Source: Amycolatopsis thermoflava N1165 (GTDB lineage Bacteria; Actinomycetota; Actinomycetes; Mycobacteriales; Pseudonocardiaceae). From it: DNA of 64,000 bases. The DNA is taken from the NCBI RefSeq assembly GCF_000473265.1, contig NZ_KI421511.1:7351314-7415313 (forward strand), read 5' to 3'. The position numbers and the translations under genes were made by a program. Shown one piece after another: positions 35,390 through 44,209 of this stretch (position 1 is its first letter; each line of letters opens with the position of its first letter). The notes under the pieces were generated by a model. The model worked only from the letters and a program-made list of their open reading frames with translations. It made no database searches and was not told where the DNA came from.

Positions 35390-35925
35390 CACCGCAGGAT
35401 GCCCGGCAGCGGCGGGATCTCGGCGGGCACGTCAGCCAGACTGGCGTATTCGCGGGTCGGCACGAGCGGCGGCGAGTAGGCGTGGATGCTCGCCGCGGCC
35501 TCGGTGCCCGCGCCGGTCACCTGGTGCGCCCGCCCGGCGCCGAACCCGATTCCGTCGCCCGTCACGTGGGTGCGCTGCCGGATCGGCCCGCCGGGGTAGC
35601 GGTACTCCTCGGACAGCTCGCCGCGCAGCACGGTGAACGACCCGGCCGCGCCGCCGTGGTCGTGCGGCTTGGTGCCCTGCCCGGGCAGCCAGGTCAGCAC
35701 CCACAGCTCGATCCCCTCGGTCAGGGCGAGCCGCGCCCACCACCGCTGGTCGGCGTCGAAGTGCAGGAACTCCGAGATCCGCGCACCCAGCTCCAGCGTG
35801 ACGGTGCGGGTCAGGCCGGCGAGCTGGGTGGGCGTCCACAGCAGCCGCTCGGGGTGCAGCAGCTCCTCGAGCGCGGTGCCGATCAGGCGCGGGTGGATCT
35901 CGGTCGAACGCAGGACAGAAGTCAC
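35389..35925 (-). CDS. Cysteine dioxygenase type I
   Basis: The 178-residue cupin has iron ligands His88, His90 and His134 (KPHDHGG and GRAHQVTG). It oxidises L-cysteine to cysteine sulfinate. GTG start with GGGAG about six bases upstream. Upstream lies a leader peptide gene with Cys codons and a hairpin, suggesting that cysteine level controls it; downstream it overlaps the rhodanese gene. Confidence 0.9.
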   Translation of the reverse strand: MTSVLRSTEIHPRLIGTALEELLHPERLLWTPTQLAGLTRTVTLELGARISEFLHFDADQRWWARLALTEGIELWVLTWLPGQGTKPHDHGGAAGSFTVLRGELSEEYRYPGGPIRQRTHVTGDGIGFGAGRAHQVTGAGTEAAASIHAYSPPLVPTREYASLADVPAEIPPLPGILR

Positions 35926-35968
35926 AGGGGTCTCCCAGTAAGGTCGCGTGAGAATCGGGAAGAGGCGA

Positions 35969-35998
35969 GACGCGGCAGGTCAGCGACCGTGCCGCGTC
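35969..35998 (-). promoter_or_regulatory. Hairpin overlapping the leader peptide 3' end (possible attenuator)
   Basis: GACGCGGCA and TGCCGCGTC are perfect nine-base arms with a 12-base loop. In the bottom-strand transcript the first arm covers the leader codons just after Cys-Gly-Cys and the stop codon lies in the loop. A ribosome stalled at the Cys codons would cover the first arm and keep the hairpin open. Confidence 0.55.
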
Positions 35999-36093
35999 GG
36001 GCTACACCCGCAGGACGCGACCAGCACCAGATCGACGGCACGGTTGCGCCAGAAGCGGCGCCGCGGGTACCGGGAGGTGCTCACGAAGCGCAT
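35980..36093 (-). CDS. Cys-containing putative leader peptide upstream of cysteine dioxygenase
   Basis: A 37-codon frame starts MRFVSTSRYPRRRF and continues with NRAVDLVLVASCGCS. It fits the actinobacterial 'putative leader peptide' pattern, which has an Arg-rich start, a VDL motif and one or two Cys near the end, and which is found upstream of sulfur genes. In mycobacteria such peptides sense cysteine by ribosome stalling. It ends 54 bases before the cysteine dioxygenase start. Confidence 0.7.
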   Translation of the reverse strand: MRFVSTSRYPRRRFWRNRAVDLVLVASCGCSPTRHGR

Positions 36094-36186
36094 CGTGCCA
36101 CGAGATCCGGCTACCCGCTGTGACGTCCCACCAAGTGGTACGGGGGCGGCGGGACTCCGGCGGCGCCCGGCGGCCACAATGGGCCC

Positions 36187-36990
36187 GTGAGCGAGCCGAA
36201 CGACCTTGACGATCTCGTGGTGCGGATGGCCGGGGTGGGGGTCCGCCGCGGCAAGAACGACCTGCTGGCCGGCCTCGACTGGTCGGTCGAGCTGGACGAG
36301 CGCTGGGTGGTGCTGGGCCCGAACGGCGCGGGCAAGACCACCCTGCTCCGGCTCGCGGCCGCCGAACTGCACCCCACCACCGGGTCGCTGCACCTGCTCG
36401 GCGAGCAGATCGGCCGCACCAACATCTTCGACCTGCGCCCGCGCATCGGCTTCACCTCGGCGGCGATCGCCTCACGCGTGCCGGGGGACGAGAAGGTCGT
36501 CGACGTCGTGGTCAGCGCCGGGTACGCGGTGATCGGCCGCTGGCGCGAGCAGTACGACACGATGGACACCGGCCGCGCCGAGGAGCTGCTGGGCGCGCTG
36601 GGCATCCGGCACCTGGCCGACCGCGAGTACGGCACGCTGTCCGAGGGCGAGCGCAAGCGCACGCTGATCGCCCGGTCCCTGATGACCGACCCGGAGCTGC
36701 TGCTGCTTGACGAGCCCGCCGCGGGTCTCGACCTCGGCGGCCGGGAAGACCTGGTCGCCCGGCTGTCCGAGCTGGCGCTGGACCCGGACGCCCCGGCCAT
36801 GGTGCTCGTCACACACCACGTCGAGGAAATTCCGCCAGGCTTCACCCACGCGCTGCTGCTGCGGGAAGGCCGTGCCGTGGTCGCGGGCCTGGTCGACGAC
36901 GTGCTCACCGCGGAGAACCTGTCGAAGACGTTCGACCAGGACCTCGTCCTCGAACGCTCGGGTGACCGCTTCTTCGCGCGTCGCCGGTAA
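36187..36990 (+). CDS. ABC transporter ATP-binding protein without a permease neighbour
   Basis: The 267-residue ABC domain has Walker A GPNGAGKTT, signature LSEGERKR and Walker B LLLLDEPAAGLD. No permease or binding-protein gene is adjacent, so it may energise a transporter encoded elsewhere or be a soluble ABC protein of the YlmA/ModF-like type. GTG start. Confidence 0.85.
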   Translation: MSEPNDLDDLVVRMAGVGVRRGKNDLLAGLDWSVELDERWVVLGPNGAGKTTLLRLAAAELHPTTGSLHLLGEQIGRTNIFDLRPRIGFTSAAIASRVPGDEKVVDVVVSAGYAVIGRWREQYDTMDTGRAEELLGALGIRHLADREYGTLSEGERKRTLIARSLMTDPELLLLDEPAAGLDLGGREDLVARLSELALDPDAPAMVLVTHHVEEIPPGFTHALLLREGRAVVAGLVDDVLTAENLSKTFDQDLVLERSGDRFFARRR

Positions 36991-36997
36991 GGTCACC

Positions 36998-37013
36998 CCT
37001 ACCGGCCGGTAGG
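36998..37013. promoter_or_regulatory. Operator-like palindrome upstream of the enoyl-CoA hydratase gene
   Basis: CCTACCGGCCGGTAGG is a perfect 16-base palindrome starting eight bases after the ABC gene stop and ending 29 bases before the hydratase start. It shares its core with the element upstream of ccrA at 7243-7256, which hints at one TetR-type regulator for both. Confidence 0.5.
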
Positions 37014-37042
37014 TGCACCGCAAGATCAAGGAGGATGCCAGC

Positions 37043-37822
37043 GTGGGCGAGTTCGTACGGCTCGAGGTGGACGGCGGGATCGGCACGATCCGGCTGGAGC
37101 GGCCCCCGGTCAACGCGATCAACGGCCAGGTCACGGCCGAGCTGGCGGTGGCCGCGCAGGAGGCGGCCGAGCGGTCCGACGTGCGCGCGGTGATCCTCTA
37201 CGGCGGGGAGAAGACCTTCTGCGGCGGCGCGGACGTCAAGGAGATGGTCACCCGCTCCTACGTCGAGATGCGGTCCTTCGGCGCGAAGCTGCAGAACACG
37301 GTGGCCGCGGTCGCCGCGATCCCGAAGCCGGTCGTCGCCGCGATCACCGGGTACGCGCTGGGCGGCGGGCTCGAACTCGCGATGGGCGCGGACTACCGGA
37401 TCGCCGGCGACAACGTGAAGGTCGGCCAGCCGGAGATCCTGCTCGGCATCATCCCCGGCGCGGGCGGCACACAGCGGCTCGCGCGCCTGATCGGCCCGAG
37501 CAAGGCCAAGGACCTGGTGTTCACCGGCCGCTTCGTCAAGGCCGAGGAGGCCCTGTCGCTGGGCCTGGTCGACCAGCTGGTCGCGCCGGACGACGTCTAC
37601 TCGGCCGCGCAGAAGTGGGCGGGTCAGTTCGTGAACGGCCCGGCCGTCGCGCTCGCGCAGGCCAAGGCCGCGATCGACGGCGGTCTCGACATGGACCTGG
37701 CCAGCGGCCTCAAGCTGGAGACGCAGCTGTTCACGTCGTTGTGGGCGACCGAGGACCAGACCACGGGCATGACCTCCTTCGTGGAGAACGGCCCCGGCAA
37801 GGCCACCTTCGAAGGGAAGTGA
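37043..37822 (+). CDS. Enoyl-CoA hydratase/isomerase
   Basis: The 259-residue crotonase-fold protein has the CoA-binding/oxyanion segments KTFCGGADVKEM and GYALGGGLELAMGADYR and the catalytic-type Glu in QPEILLGIIPGAGGTQRL. It hydrates trans-2-enoyl-CoA. I chose the GTG at 37043 because AAGGAGG lies eight bases upstream; the GTG at 37013 has no ribosome site. One base separates it from the methyltransferase gene. Confidence 0.9.
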   Translation: MGEFVRLEVDGGIGTIRLERPPVNAINGQVTAELAVAAQEAAERSDVRAVILYGGEKTFCGGADVKEMVTRSYVEMRSFGAKLQNTVAAVAAIPKPVVAAITGYALGGGLELAMGADYRIAGDNVKVGQPEILLGIIPGAGGTQRLARLIGPSKAKDLVFTGRFVKAEEALSLGLVDQLVAPDDVYSAAQKWAGQFVNGPAVALAQAKAAIDGGLDMDLASGLKLETQLFTSLWATEDQTTGMTSFVENGPGKATFEGK

Positions 37823-37823
37823 C

Positions 37824-38774
37824 GTGACCGACCCCGCCCCGAACCCGCACGCGACCGAGGAAGAGGTCAAGGCGGCGTATTCGGACCCCAAGCTGGCCAA
37901 CATCCTCTACCACGACTGGGAGGCAGGCACCTACGACGAGAAGTGGTCGATCTCGTACGACGAGCGCTGCATCTCCTACGCCACCGACGTGTTCAACGCC
38001 GTGGCGGGCGAGGAGGGCCAGCCCTATCCGACCGCGATGGAGCTGGGCAGCGGCACCGGGTTCTTCCTGCTCAACCTGATGCAGGGCGGGGTGATCAAGA
38101 AGGGTTCGGTCACCGACCTCTCGCCGGGCATGGTGCAGGTCGCGCTGCGCAACGCCGAGAACCTGGGCCTGGACGTGGACGGCCGGGTGGCCGACGCGGA
38201 GCGCATCCCGTACCCGGACAACAGCTTCGACCTGGTGGTCGGGCACGCGGTGCTGCACCACATCCCGGACGTGCCGGGCGCGCTGCGCGAGGTGCTGCGG
38301 GTGCTCAAGCCGGGCGGCCGGTTCGTCTTCGCCGGTGAGCCGACGAAGATCGGCAACTTCTACGCGCGCAAGCTCGGCCAGCTGACCTGGTGGCTGACCA
38401 CCAACGTCACCAAGGTCCCGGCGCTGAGCGGCTGGCGGCGCCCGCAGGAGGAGCTGGACGAGTCCTCGCGCGCGGCGGCGCTGGAGGCCGTGGTCGACAT
38501 CCACACGTTCGACCCGTCCGAGCTGGAGCGCATGGCCCTGGGCGCGGGCGCGGTCGACGTCCGTGCGGTCACCGAGGAGTTCAGCGCGGCGCTGGCCGGC
38601 TGGCCGATCCGCACGTTCGAGGCGGCGGTGCCGCAGGAGAAGCTCACGGTGCGGTGGCGGATGTTCGCCTACCACCTGTGGCTGAGGCTGTCCGCGCTGG
38701 ACAAGAAGGTGCTGTCCAAGGTGCTGCCGCGCGAGCTGTTCTACAACGTGATGATCACCGGTATCAAGCCGTAA
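37824..38774 (+). CDS. Class I SAM-dependent methyltransferase
   Basis: The 316-residue protein has the SAM-binding motif I MELGSGTGFF and a motif IV-like SFDLVVGHAVLHHI. The substrate is unknown. It is tightly packed between the enoyl-CoA hydratase and the THUMP-like methyltransferase genes, and its C-terminal half (about 200-316) may be a membrane-associated or substrate domain (YHLWLRLSALDKKVL). Confidence 0.85.
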   Translation: MTDPAPNPHATEEEVKAAYSDPKLANILYHDWEAGTYDEKWSISYDERCISYATDVFNAVAGEEGQPYPTAMELGSGTGFFLLNLMQGGVIKKGSVTDLSPGMVQVALRNAENLGLDVDGRVADAERIPYPDNSFDLVVGHAVLHHIPDVPGALREVLRVLKPGGRFVFAGEPTKIGNFYARKLGQLTWWLTTNVTKVPALSGWRRPQEELDESSRAAALEAVVDIHTFDPSELERMALGAGAVDVRAVTEEFSAALAGWPIRTFEAAVPQEKLTVRWRMFAYHLWLRLSALDKKVLSKVLPRELFYNVMITGIKP

Positions 38775-39920
38775 GTGCCCTACGCGTTCACCCTCGACGA
38801 CGTCGCCTTCCTCCGCTCGGAGGAAGGCGCGCGTGCGCTGGCCCAGGTCGGCGAGCTGCCGTTGACCGACCGGATCGCGGACGTGGCGGCCGCGCGGAAG
38901 GTGGCCGGTGAGCGGTTCGCCGCGGTGCTGGAGACCGTGCTGCTGCGACGCAAGGGCAAGCTCGACCCGTCCTGGCTCTACACCGGCGACGCGCTGCAGC
39001 AGGCCAGCGTGCCGCCGGTGGCGCGGCACCGCGCGGAGCGGCTGGCCGGCCGCGACGTGCACGACGTGACCTGTTCGATCGGCGCCGACCTCGCCGAGCT
39101 GGCCCGGGTCGCGCGCCGGTGCCTCGGCTCCGACCTGGACCCGGTCCGGCTGGCGATGGCACGGCACAACTGCCCCGGCGTTGCGGTGGTCCAGGCCGAC
39201 GCGTTGCGGCCGGTCAGCCGGGACGCGGTGGTCGTGGCTGATCCGGCCCGCCGTGACTCGGCGGGCCGCCGGACCTGGCGTCCGTCCGATTTCGCGCCGC
39301 CGCTTGACCAGCTCGCCGAGGTCTACGCGGGCCGCGACCTCGCGGTGAAGTGCGCCCCCGGCCTGGACCCGGCGGCCGCGCCGTGGGCGGCGGAGATCGA
39401 GCTGGTGTCGCTCGACGGCCAGGTCCGGGAGGCCTGCGTGTGGAGCGCCGGCCTGGCCACCGCTTCGCGGCGAGCGACCGTGCTGCGCTCGCACGGTACA
39501 CAGTGGACGATCACCGACCGGGACCCGTCGGACGTCGGCGCCGCCGGGCCGGGCGAGTGGATCGTGGACCCGGACGGCGCGGTCGTGCGGGCGGGCCTGG
39601 TCAAGCACTACGCGGCCCGGCACGGGCTGTGGCAGCTCGACGAGCGGATCGCCTACCTGACCGGTGACGTGCCACCGCCCGGCGTGCGCGCCTTCCGCGT
39701 CCTGGAGCACGGCCACTACCAGGAGAAATCGCTGCGTTCGTTGCTGCGGGCCCGCGGCGTCGGGAGGCTGGAGATCCTCGTCCGCGGCCTCGACGTCGAC
39801 CCGGACGCGCTGCGCAAGCGGCTCAAGCTCGCGGGCGACCAGGAGGCCAGCGTGGTGCTCACGCGGATCGGCCGCGCACCCCACTTCTTCCTCTGTCGCG
39901 CGGAGCGGATCCCGGGGTAG
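38775..39920 (+). CDS. THUMP-like-domain class I SAM methyltransferase
   Basis: The 381-residue protein has an N-terminal helical region, a SAM fold (DVTCSIGADLAELA, then SDLDPVRLAMARHN and VVADPARRDSAGRR) and a C-terminal THUMP-like domain ending in a hydrophobic FFLCRA strand. Such domains bind RNA, so an RNA base methylase is likely. The GTG start directly abuts the previous stop codon. Confidence 0.8.
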   Translation: MPYAFTLDDVAFLRSEEGARALAQVGELPLTDRIADVAAARKVAGERFAAVLETVLLRRKGKLDPSWLYTGDALQQASVPPVARHRAERLAGRDVHDVTCSIGADLAELARVARRCLGSDLDPVRLAMARHNCPGVAVVQADALRPVSRDAVVVADPARRDSAGRRTWRPSDFAPPLDQLAEVYAGRDLAVKCAPGLDPAAAPWAAEIELVSLDGQVREACVWSAGLATASRRATVLRSHGTQWTITDRDPSDVGAAGPGEWIVDPDGAVVRAGLVKHYAARHGLWQLDERIAYLTGDVPPPGVRAFRVLEHGHYQEKSLRSLLRARGVGRLEILVRGLDVDPDALRKRLKLAGDQEASVVLTRIGRAPHFFLCRAERIPG

Positions 39921-39955
39921 GTTCTCGGGTCGTCGACCGTTGACGAGGAGGCCCC

Positions 39956-40711
39956 GTGTTGCGTGAGAAAATGTCCGGTTTGGCCAAATTGGCCGCCGCT
40001 GCCGCGATCGGCGCCACCGTCGCCGGGGGCGCCACGGCCGTCGCCACCTCGGGCGGCAGCCACGAGCCGGACAACCTCGGCCAGGTCAAGCTCGACGTCA
40101 AGGCCTACTACGGCGACCAGGTGGACGCGGACGGCAAGCACCACGAGTCCGACCGCAGCCAGTGGGCCGCCGACGTCCGCCGCCAGGTCGAGGGAGCCGA
40201 GCACTACCTCGCGATCCGCCTCCAGCAGGGCGTGCGCAACCCGGCGATCGTGCTGGACATCGACGACACCTCCGAGGTCACCTACGGCTGGGAAGCCGAC
40301 AACGACTTCGGCTTCGACCCGGTCAAGCAGGAGAAGGCCATCAACGACGGCGCCTTCCCGGCGATCAAGCCGACCCTGGAACTGGCGAACTGGGCCGCGC
40401 AGCACGGCGTGGACGTCTACTTCCTGACCGGCCGCAAGGAGCACCAGGGCCCGGCGTCGCTGAAGAACCTGGCGAACGAGGGCTACCCGGCGCCCGCGGC
40501 GGCGTTCTTCAAGCCGGAGACCACCGCGCCGGACTACCTGCCGTGCGGCCTGACCTGCGACACCGTGCAGTACAAGTCCGGCACGCGGGCGCACATCGAA
40601 GCCACCGGCGCGACGATCGTGCTCAACCTCGGCGACCAGTACAGCGACCTCGAAGGCGGCCACGCGGAGCGGCCGGTCAAGCTGCCGAACCCGATGTACT
40701 ACCTGCCCTGA
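39956..40711 (+). CDS. HAD-family class B-like acid phosphatase, probably secreted
   Basis: The 251-residue protein has a hydrophobic, Ala-rich N-terminus (residues 7-32) that looks like a signal peptide, and the HAD motif I DIDDT with Asp101 and Asp103. The FLTGRKEHQ segment is motif II. It fits HAD subfamily IIIB acid phosphatases. GTG start with GAGGAGG upstream. Its last 13 bases overlap the end of the convergent threonine synthase gene. Confidence 0.87.
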   Translation: MLREKMSGLAKLAAAAAIGATVAGGATAVATSGGSHEPDNLGQVKLDVKAYYGDQVDADGKHHESDRSQWAADVRRQVEGAEHYLAIRLQQGVRNPAIVLDIDDTSEVTYGWEADNDFGFDPVKQEKAINDGAFPAIKPTLELANWAAQHGVDVYFLTGRKEHQGPASLKNLANEGYPAPAAAFFKPETTAPDYLPCGLTCDTVQYKSGTRAHIEATGATIVLNLGDQYSDLEGGHAERPVKLPNPMYYLP

Positions 40712-41919
40712 CGCGGGATCGCGCCGTCCTTGGCCAGCACCGGCGCGGACACCTCGACCGTCTCCGGGTACTTGACGCCCGCGCCGGTGTTGAGGACGAC
40801 GACCTCGTCGTCCGCGGAGAGCCAGCCCGATCCGCGGAGTTTGCGGACCGCGGCGAAGCACGCGGCGCCCTCGGGGCAGACGAACGTGCCCTCGGCGCGC
40901 GCGAGGTTGCCCTGCTCGGCCAGCAGTTCCTCGTCGGTGACGGCGATCGCGGTGCCCCCGGTGGAGTAGACGGCGTCCAGCACGAGGAAGTCGCCCAGCG
41001 CCTTGGGCACCGTGATCCCGAAGGCGATCGTGTGCGCGCCGACGGCCGGTTCGGACTCGCGGGCGCCGCGCTCGAACGCGTCCACGATCGGCGCGCACCC
41101 GGTGGCCTGGACCGCGACCAGCCGCGGCAGCTTGCCGTCCGGGATCCAGCCCAGCTCGCGCATCTCCAGCAGCGCCTTGTGGATGCCGATGATGCCGACC
41201 CCGCCGCCGGTCGGGTACACGATCACGTCCGGCACGCGCCAGCCGAGCTGCTCTGCGATCTCGTACCCCATCGTCTTCTTGCCCTCGATGCGGTACGGCT
41301 CCTTGAGCGTCGAGACGTCCTGGTAGCCGCCGCGCTCGGCGACGGCGTCGCGGATGAGCTTCCCGGCGTCCGAGATCAGGCCGTCGACCAGGTACAGCTC
41401 GGCGCCGCTGACCTGGCACTCCGCCCTGGTGATGGCCGGTGCGCCGACCGGCATCGCGATCAGGCTGCGCAGGCCGGCGCGCGCCGCGTAGAGGGCCCAG
41501 GCCGCGCCGGCGTTGCCGTTGGTGGGCATCGCGATCCCGGTGACGCCCAGCTCGGCGGCTTTCGACACCCCCACCGCCGCGCCGCGCGCCTTGAACGAGC
41601 CGGTCGGGACCAGGCCCTCGTCCTTCATCAGCAGGCCGGGCACGCCGACCTGCTCGCCGTAAGTGGGCAGAGGCAGCAGCGGCGTCATGCCCTCGCCGAG
41701 GGTGACCACGTTCGCGGCCGACCGGACCGGCAGGACCTCGTGGTAGCGCCACAGGGTCGGCTCGCGGTCGGCGATCTCGTCCCTGGTCACCGTGGTGGCG
41801 GCCAAGTCGTAGCGGGCGAGCAGCGGCGAGCCGCAGGTGCAGAGGCCCTGCACGCGGTCGGCGTCGTGGGTCAGGTGGCAGCGGGGGCAGTCCAGGTGGG
41901 AGAGCGCGGAGTAGGCCAC
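40699..41919 (-). CDS. Threonine synthase
   Basis: The 406-residue PLP enzyme has Lys110 in PTGSFKARG and an N-terminal zinc-ribbon-like Cys set (Cys11, Cys14, Cys27, Cys29). It converts O-phosphohomoserine to threonine. Presence of the zinc ribbon suggests the archaeal-type threonine synthase branch, and it may be a second copy besides the hom-thrC-thrB locus, which is not here; a related PLP lyase activity cannot be excluded. Confidence 0.85.
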   Translation of the reverse strand: MAYSALSHLDCPRCHLTHDADRVQGLCTCGSPLLARYDLAATTVTRDEIADREPTLWRYHEVLPVRSAANVVTLGEGMTPLLPLPTYGEQVGVPGLLMKDEGLVPTGSFKARGAAVGVSKAAELGVTGIAMPTNGNAGAAWALYAARAGLRSLIAMPVGAPAITRAECQVSGAELYLVDGLISDAGKLIRDAVAERGGYQDVSTLKEPYRIEGKKTMGYEIAEQLGWRVPDVIVYPTGGGVGIIGIHKALLEMRELGWIPDGKLPRLVAVQATGCAPIVDAFERGARESEPAVGAHTIAFGITVPKALGDFLVLDAVYSTGGTAIAVTDEELLAEQGNLARAEGTFVCPEGAACFAAVRKLRGSGWLSADDEVVVLNTGAGVKYPETVEVSAPVLAKDGAIPRQGR

Positions 41920-41929
41920 GCCTCCCGTT

Positions 41930-43327
41930 CTACCTGACCAGGGTGTCGGTGTTGATCAGCCACTTGCCGTCGCGCTGGATCATGCCCAGGTGGTGCCGCT
42001 CGCGGAAGTGCGAGCCGCCCTTCACGAAGTCGACCGTGACCTCGACGGTGTTGGCGTCGACCTGGCGCGGCCCGCTGACGATGCTCACCGAGCTGATGGT
42101 GGACCACCAGCCGACGTAGCTGGACTTGCCCTGTGCCTGCAGCACGGGGCCGAGCCGCTCCCAGCCGGCGTCGGTGTTGCCCGGCATCATCGCGTAGTAG
42201 TCGCTGACCGCCTGCACCGCCGAGGCGGTGGCCGGGGTCGGGCTGCTGGTCGCCGTCTTGGTCACGGTGGTGACGCTGGTCGACGGCGGCGCCGGGCTGC
42301 TCGTCGCGGAGGTGGGGGAGGGCGGGGCCGAGGCCTGGTCGGCGGGCGCGTCGTTGTCCCCGGTGGAGGCGGGCAGCAGGATGACGAGCGTGACGACCAG
42401 GGCGGCGACGACGGCGAGCGCGGCGCCGGCGTAGGCGAATCTTCGCCGCGACGGTCTCCGCGGCGGCACCGGGTCGACCTTGGTCGTGGCCGTCATCATC
42501 GCGAGCTTGCCCAGTTCAGCGGCCAGTTCGGCCATCGTGGGGCGGGCCTTGGGGTCGACGTCGAGCATCCGGGTGAGCACGCCGGTGAGCGGCCCGGCGT
42601 GTTCCGGCGGGGCGACGCGGCCGGCGGCGGCCGCGTAGAGCAGCGCCATCTGGTTGTCGGTGTCGCCGTAGGGCATGCGGCCCTCGACGGCGGCGTAGAG
42701 CGTGGCGCCGAGGGAGTAGACGTCGGACTCCGGGCCAGGCGTCTCCCCGCGCGCGGCCTCGGGGGAGAGGAACGCGGGGGTACCCGCGAAGCGGCCGCTG
42801 CCGGTCAGGGTGCCGTCGTCGGCGGCCTTGGAGATGCCGAAGTCGGTGATCTTCGCGATGCCGTCCTCGCCGAGCAGGATGTTGCCGGGCTTGACGTCGC
42901 GGTGCACGATGCCGGCCGCGTGCGCCGCGGCCAGCGCGGACGCCGCGTGCGCGCCGATGCGGGCGACCTCGCCGGGCGGGAGGCTGCCGCGCTCGGCGAG
43001 CACCTCGGCCAGGCTGTGCGAGGGCAGGTACTCCATCACCAGCACGGGCTTGCCGTCGTCGTCGGCCACGTCGAACACGGTGATGGCGTGCGGGTGCTGG
43101 AGGCGGGCGGCGAGACGGGCCTCGCGGAAGGAACGCTTGCGGGCCTGCTCGGCCTCTTCCGGAGTGAGCCGCGGCGGTAGCAGAAGTTGTTTCACCGCAA
43201 CGGTCCGGTCGAGTAGCTGATCGTTCGCCTCCCAGACGACGCCCATCGCGCCCCCGCCGATGTGACGCTGCAGCCGGTACCGGCCGGCGATCACGCGCGG
43301 GTTGTCCTGCCCCTCGGTCTCCGTCAC
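41930..43327 (-). CDS. Membrane Ser/Thr protein kinase (PknA/B type)
   Basis: The kinase domain spans about residues 15-275, with GGGAMG loop, Lys46, HRDVKPGN (Asp144) and DFG Asp162, and an activation loop with Thr173 and Thr175. One membrane segment at about 298-318 is followed by a Pro/Ser/Thr-rich linker and an extracellular domain of about 100 residues resembling NTF2-like folds (VQAVSDYYAMMPGNTDAGWE). No phosphatase or PASTA partner is adjacent. The start lies ten bases before the end of a spacer array region. Confidence 0.92.
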   Translation of the reverse strand: MTETEGQDNPRVIAGRYRLQRHIGGGAMGVVWEANDQLLDRTVAVKQLLLPPRLTPEEAEQARKRSFREARLAARLQHPHAITVFDVADDDGKPVLVMEYLPSHSLAEVLAERGSLPPGEVARIGAHAASALAAAHAAGIVHRDVKPGNILLGEDGIAKITDFGISKAADDGTLTGSGRFAGTPAFLSPEAARGETPGPESDVYSLGATLYAAVEGRMPYGDTDNQMALLYAAAAGRVAPPEHAGPLTGVLTRMLDVDPKARPTMAELAAELGKLAMMTATTKVDPVPPRRPSRRRFAYAGAALAVVAALVVTLVILLPASTGDNDAPADQASAPPSPTSATSSPAPPSTSVTTVTKTATSSPTPATASAVQAVSDYYAMMPGNTDAGWERLGPVLQAQGKSSYVGWWSTISSVSIVSGPRQVDANTVEVTVDFVKGGSHFRERHHLGMIQRDGKWLINTDTLVR

Positions 43328-43520
43328 CCGGCAAGGCTACGGTGTCGGCTCCCCGCGCCGCGCGGCAAACACCTCGAAACGGTCCAGGCCGCCGGCGTGG
43401 GGCGGTTTCGAACTACCCGAACCCGCTGGCCCGGACCAATCCACACCGCTCCGACCTGCATCGATACCCACCGGCTCGCCCCACGCCCACACGGTCGTCG
43501 ACCGCGAAGCCGGTGACGTG

Positions 43521-43549
43521 CCGGGAACCCGGGAACCCGGGAACCCGGC
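43521..43549. repeat. 8-bp tandem repeat CCGGGAAC
   Basis: Three and a half perfect copies of CCGGGAAC form repeated CCCGGG palindromes, at the start of a longer array between the kinase gene and the Scy-like gene. Confidence 0.85.
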
Positions 43550-43782
43550 CAACCGCCCGGCATCCGCCCATCACGCCCGGCCGCCACGCCCAATCCCCCC
43601 GGCCACCCCAACCGCGCGGCCATCACGCTCAACCGCCCGCCTTCACCCCCATCCCCCGGCCATCACACCCGACCGCGCGGCCATCACGTCCGGCCGGCCG
43701 CCCATCAGGTCCGGCCGCCCGGCCATCACGCCCGGTCGCCCGGCCATTTCGCCCAACCTCCGGCCATCACGCCAACCCCCGG
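43550..43782. repeat. Intergenic degenerate ~21-bp tandem array
   Basis: Around eleven imperfect units of the form CGGCCATCACGCCCGGCCGC follow each other, lengths 19-23 bases. Translations are low-complexity in every frame. It lies in the 880-base spacer between the divergent kinase and Scy-like genes. Confidence 0.85.
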
Positions 43783-44209
43783 CGTCCCGCGCTGTTCCGG
43801 TGCCGGCAGCTCGTTGGCGTGTCGCCGCCGGCGCGTGGTGGCGGCCCGGTCGTCGTTTCGCGCCCGTTTTTGACTCGACCGGGACTTGAAGGTTCATAGC
43901 TTTTTCCGGAACCCGCCATCGCGCACGGTGATCACGGGCGCGAACGCGAAGCATCCGAACGTCGGCCCCCGCACTACGTGCAGGTGAATCGGCTGCAGAT
44001 GCCGTTGCCCCGCAGGCGTTCCGCCGGTGCGGTCGTGCCGCCATCCGGGTTGCGGAGGCGGACCCGAAGGCGAATGCGAGGACGTCACACCGGAAATTCG
44101 AAACGCGCGGCCCCAGCGGGTGGACGCGGGGCGCGGATGAGAGGATGCTGGGCAGTGGCAGGCTTTCAGCAGCTTTGTCCATTCAGGACAGTCTCTTCGG
44201 GAGGTGCGG
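43783..44209. other. Spacer before the Scy-like gene, no supported gene
   Basis: Base composition is slightly lower in GC near 43865-43905, with TTGAC and TTTTTC stretches that could be promoter or leader elements. No frame on either strand shows recognisable protein features. The segment carries the promoter of the Scy-like gene, but I cannot place it exactly. Confidence 0.4.

Noticed and set aside
43550-43782. Possible CRISPR array
   Set aside because: There are no constant repeats separated by unique spacers and no cas genes; units are adjacent and vary in length.
43865-44200. Possible RNA gene in the lower-GC spacer
   Set aside because: I could not fold a convincing tRNA or known ncRNA from it by eye.
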